Shown: one piece after another, positions 61,028 to 64,000 of the stretch
Numbering within the stretch: the stretch's first letter is position 1
Layout: every line of letters starts with the position of its first letter
DNA from: Symbiodinium natans
Taxonomy: Eukaryota; Sar; Dinophyceae; Suessiales; Symbiodiniaceae
Direction: 5' to 3'
Length of the DNA: 64,000 bases
Assembly: GCA_905221605.1 (NCBI GenBank)
Contig: CAJNDS010002415.1
Coordinates: 33,501 to 97,500, forward strand
The notes under the pieces: model-generated
Database searches by the model: none
Seen by the model: only the letters and a program-made list of their open reading frames with translations
What the model was told of the DNA's origin: nothing
Made by a program: the position numbers and the translations under genes

Positions 61028-61853
61028 CCTGACTGCTGTCCTTCGCACTGGAACGAAGCCATGGAAATATCTTGGGCATTCGCTTAGCCACGACATTGCC
61101 AGCGTGCTCCAAGCAGAAAACCCACGCAGTCTTCCTGGCGCCAGGACGCTGCTTGAAAAGCCGCCGAGACTTTCGCATCACACTTGGCCCATCCGTGACA
61201 ATGGCCGAGACGTGGTCCGCGCCAATTCTCTGGACAGCTTCCGCAGCAAAGCTGGCCATGCGCGGAGCATCTTGCTTGGAGTCCTTGAAGTCCTCTGTCC
61301 CAAGATGCAATCTGCCAGCATTGTTGCTGAGCCAAAGATTCACCATGCAGTGTCCCTGTGAGAACTGACCATCGAAAGACAGCGTGCCAGGACCGGCTCG
61401 TGCCAATTGCAAACCCTTCTCGGTGCACTCCTCGTAGAAGCTTGCCAAGATCTTGCAAAAGTCCGGGCGACTGATGCCCTGATACCGGCCTGCAGAGATG
61501 TAGGAAAGAAGCTGTCGAGTCCGGGGATGCTGCGCGCGACTGAATGCACTGGCAGTCTCCACGATCTCCAACACCTGCAGTTCACGAGCGCGCTGCAAGT
61601 CCAGGTCGCCTGGCTTGTCGAGCTCCTGCCTTGCGACTGCCCATTGCTGGAACTCGCAGTAGACCTGCGCCGGCTTAATGCCCTCCATGGCCAGCTTTGC
61701 AACTTGATCCTGCGGAAACAACTTTGTGCACGGGGTGCAGCGGTTGGAGCCGTGCAGCTTTCCATTCATTTTCTTCAGACGCTCCTTCACGGCAGCCGTG
61801 AAGTCAGCCTCCGTTCGCGCCGGGCGATCAGGGCCAGACTGGAGCCATGCTGC
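61028..61853 (-). CDS. hAT transposase, exon 2 (catalytic core)
   Basis: 826 bp, phase 0 to 1. Acceptor CACCTGAG|GCAGCA, donor AGTCAGG|GTCTTG. Contains the DUF659/hAT core: first acidic residue in LSFDGQFSQGHCMVNLWLSN, second in VSAIVTDGPSVMRKS, and the CxxH block VFCLEHAGNVVAKRMPKI. Both catalytic aspartates are kept, so the enzyme may be active. A palindrome (61859-61887) ends five bases before the exon. Confidence 0.85.
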
Positions 61854-61858
61854 CTCAG

Positions 61859-62003
61859 GTGCGTTTTGTCAAGGCTCAAAAACGCATGGCATCTAAATCT
61901 AGCCACGTGAACCTCCATGCGTTCTAGAGCTCCTGAAAAACGCATGGTATCTATATCTGGCCACGTCAACCTCCATGCGTTCTACAAGCCGTGAAAAACG
62001 CAC
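61859..62003. repeat. Three palindrome units in hAT intron 1
   Basis: Copies at 61859, 61917 and 61975, spaced exactly 58 bp, each followed by 'ggtatctatatctggccacg'. They fill most of the 187-bp intron. Arms are ATGCGTT/AACGCAT rather than GTGCG/CGCAC in part, a matched change on both arms. Confidence 0.9.
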
Positions 62004-62040
62004 GGCGCTGACATCACGCAAACTAAAACCCAAACCCGGC

Positions 62041-62349
62041 CTTGCTCATGCCACCCAGTTTGTGGAAGAGCGCGCGGTCGCTTCCTGCTGTGAAGTCGCA
62101 CCATCCGCAGCCTGCACACATCCACAGATCCCGACTGCCATCGCTGCCAGACTTTGGAATCCGAAGTCTGACCATGCCAGACGCCAGCACTTGATCCACA
62201 GGCTTCTGTGGGCTACATGCCAATGTTGGGCTGCTCCCGAACTCATCCAGGAACTTCTGACAGGCTTCAAACTCGCGAAGGGCCCCAAAGAGCGGGTGCT
62301 CGCTCAACTTCGGCCCGTCACAGAGCCGCTTGCCATGCCGGGCAGCCAT
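62041..62349 (-). CDS. hAT transposase, exon 1 (N-terminus, BED-like finger)
   Basis: Start ATG at 62349; 309 bp, phase 0; GC donor AGCAAG|GCCGGG. Contains LWMCAGCGWCDFTAGSDRAL followed by FHKLGG, like the CxxC...H of BED zinc fingers in hAT proteins, though the last ligand is not clear. With exons 2-6 the total is 852 codons including the stop, entirely in frame. Confidence 0.75.
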
Positions 62350-62438
62350 GGTTGCAGCAAACCGACTTGCTACTATTGAAACAGAAAGCTTCGTCTCTAA
62401 TCATGACCACTTTCTCTCTATGCTGCTTCTGTCGCTGT

Positions 62439-62467
62439 GTGCGTTTTCTGGGCTTCTGTAAACGCAC
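62439..62467. repeat. 29-bp palindrome upstream of hAT gene
   Basis: GTGCGTTTT arm, centre 'ctgggcttctg', TAAACGCAC arm, 90 bp before the start codon. Beyond it are several GCGCGCTT/AAGCGCGC pieces (62515-62590). Confidence 0.85.
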
Positions 62468-62855
62468 TGCATTGGGCAAAAACACTTGCGCGACAGCTTG
62501 TCACGATATAGCAAAAGCGCGCTTGGCATGTATATGTTAGAAGTGCGCTTGGACGGGGCCCGCGCTTAACTAAGCACGCGCTTAACAACAACTAAGGTTT
62601 CAGCTCAGGGCCTGGTTCGGACCAAAAGCGCAAGCATTCGGAGCTTCAGCAGTCAACCACGCCGACAGAACTACTATCTCAATGCAGCCGAGGTGACAAT
62701 CGTGCAGCCAGCGTACCTGCAGTCAGCGCGCTGTGTTTCGCAGTTTAGGGTTTAGGGTTTTGAGTTTTGGGTTTAGGAGGTGAAGAGTGTGCATAGGAAA
62801 GTGTGTTTCCTTCGTAGCATTTTGTTTGGACTTCGGCATATTTTGGGTTTTGAGG

Positions 62856-62889
<34 letters not shown>

Positions 62890-63306
62890 ATGAGGCTTGG
62901 GGTTAGACTCTTTGAGGGTCGAGGACTTTCACAGAGCCCGAAACTATGTACAGCCAGTCCAGCTTGCACCACATCTCTCCTAGGGGCACTGCTGGATCCT
63001 CACTTGGCGCTCTTGTAGGGTTTCGGGTTTAGGGTTTAGGGTTTAGCGTTTAGGGTTTAGGGTTTGTTGTCCAGTCGCCCAGGAAAAGCTGTGCCGCGCT
63101 GGTGTTGCTTGCAATGGTTTTTGTCTAAGGTCGCCGAACATACAGGGTACAACTGGGCTTCCGTCAACCCTAAACCCTAAACCCTAAACCCTAAACCCTA
63201 AACCCTACATCCCAAGCTTGCCTCCTACAGGCGGTTTTAAAGAGTGAAAGGTGGCTTTCAGCCACGACAAGCCCAGTGACGTGCCATCTTCCGAGCTGCA
63301 GGCTTC

Positions 63307-63369
63307 TTAGGGTTTAGGGTTTAGGGTTTAGGGTTTAGGGTTTAGGGTTTAGGGTTTAGGGTTTAGGGT
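63307..63369. repeat. Telomere-like TTTAGGG array
   Basis: Nine perfect units on the right of the unique island 63216-63300; CCCTAAA units are at 63165-63206 on its left. Confidence 0.95.
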
Positions 63370-63914
63370 AAGCCTTACTATGGGGACCCCTGATAGACCC
63401 CTTATACACCCTGTACGGCCCAAGGGCCCATACTTCAGAGCCCTTTAAAGCAGGTAAGGGGCCATATTAACGGCCCATGACTTACAAAACTCGATGGTGG
63501 AGTGCCCCTTCCTTCCAAGGGCTTAGGGCTTTAGGGCTTAGCGACCCGAGCTCCTAAACCCTCAGAGACTTGCATGCCGGGCCGGTAAGTTAACCCTGAA
63601 GAGTTTCTTTGGGGAATTTTGGGCTAAAGTTTAGGGCTATCGCTAGGTTCCTCGAAGCATGGGAGAAGGCAGCAAATTCACGTGCCTTTACCACCTTGTG
63701 TCCAAGACACCACCCTAAACCCTAAACCCTAAACCCGAAACCCTAAACCCTAAACCCCATACCCTACACGCTAAACCCTAAAACCCTATCACCCCAAAGC
63801 CCCGAAAGCCATGTGGCGAAGCTGTCACTGGGCTATGGGCCAACTGCACGGAAAGGCTCACCTCTGCACTGGTTCTGTCTAAGGATGAGGGTTTCGGGCT
63901 TTTTGGGCTGAATT

Positions 63915-64000
63915 CCTAAACCCTAACCCTAAACCCTAAACCCTAAACCCTAAACCCTAAACCCTAAACCCTAAGCCCTAAGCCCTAAACCCTAAACCCT
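63915..64000. repeat. Telomere-like CCCTAAA array at window end
   Basis: About twelve units, continuing past the window. Whether it is terminal cannot be judged; internal arrays of this kind are common here. Confidence 0.9.

Larger units (their letters stand above)
62470..64000. other. Unassigned DNA with arrays, no confirmed gene
   Basis: Holds a G run of about 29 (62860-62888), TTTAGGG arrays (63018-63063, 63307-63369), CCCTAAA arrays (63165-63206, 63711-63757, 63915-64000) and unique islands. The island 63216-63300 is bracketed by opposite arrays like the exons of the first 50 kb, but no frame stands out. Confidence 0.5.

Noticed and set aside
63915-64000. Chromosome end (true telomere)
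   Set aside because: Dozens of similar arrays occur internally in both orientations, and the window is simply cut here.
1-64000. tRNA, rRNA, snRNA genes or spliced-leader relics
   Set aside because: I looked for cloverleaf-like, 5S-like and 'ATTTTGGCTCAAG'-type sequences while reading and found none I could support; a covariance-model search would be decisive.

Overview
This window looks like nuclear DNA of a photosynthetic dinoflagellate. Four things suggest this. (1) Arrays of TTTAGGG/CCCTAAA, the plant- and dinoflagellate-type telomere motif, occur every few hundred bases. (2) Nearly every convincing coding block is on the minus strand, as in the one-way gene arrays of dinoflagellates. 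(3) Coding sequence lies mostly in very short exons (about 22-150 bp) after AG|G acceptors, with GT, GC and apparently GA donors. (4) A PPR protein starts with a signal peptide followed by Phe-Gly-Ala-Pro, the start of a peridinin-plastid transit peptide. Species is not determined. All reading frames, splice sites and homology calls were made by eye.

Layout. About 0.2-12 kb: minus-strand micro-exons. One run of ten (11535 to 3961) is in phase at every junction and contains a complete acyl/peptidyl carrier (ACP) domain split over three exons. 12.4-14.0 kb: an intact single-exon organelle PPR gene and a decayed tandem copy. 15.3-48.3 kb: about 30 minus-strand micro-exons, several TPR-like, with short in-phase runs. 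Introns here are filled with telomere-like arrays, several families of short inverted-repeat (MITE-like) elements, microsatellites and retroelement fragments. 49-53 kb: more isolated minus-strand exons. 53.4-62.5 kb: a different repeat landscape with about 27 copies of a fixed-length 29-bp palindrome (arms GTGCGTTTT / AAAACGCAC) around two recognisable genes: a divergent histone H3 variant with centromeric-H3-like features (54.5-55.4 kb) and an apparently intact six-exon hAT transposase (58.76-62.35 kb; exon lengths sum to 852 codons in frame). 62.5-64 kb: telomere-like arrays and unassigned DNA.

Main patterns. In the first 50 kb most exons are bracketed, in the coding sense, by CCCTAAA repeats upstream and TTTAGGG repeats downstream. 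Each intron therefore tends to start G-rich and end C-rich, so its ends could pair, and in places the arrays supply the splice sites themselves. In the 53-62 kb part the 29-bp palindrome takes the place of the arrays and makes up much of four of the five introns of the hAT gene. Long open frames made of TTTAGGG translation (GFRV/WGLG-type) are not genes.
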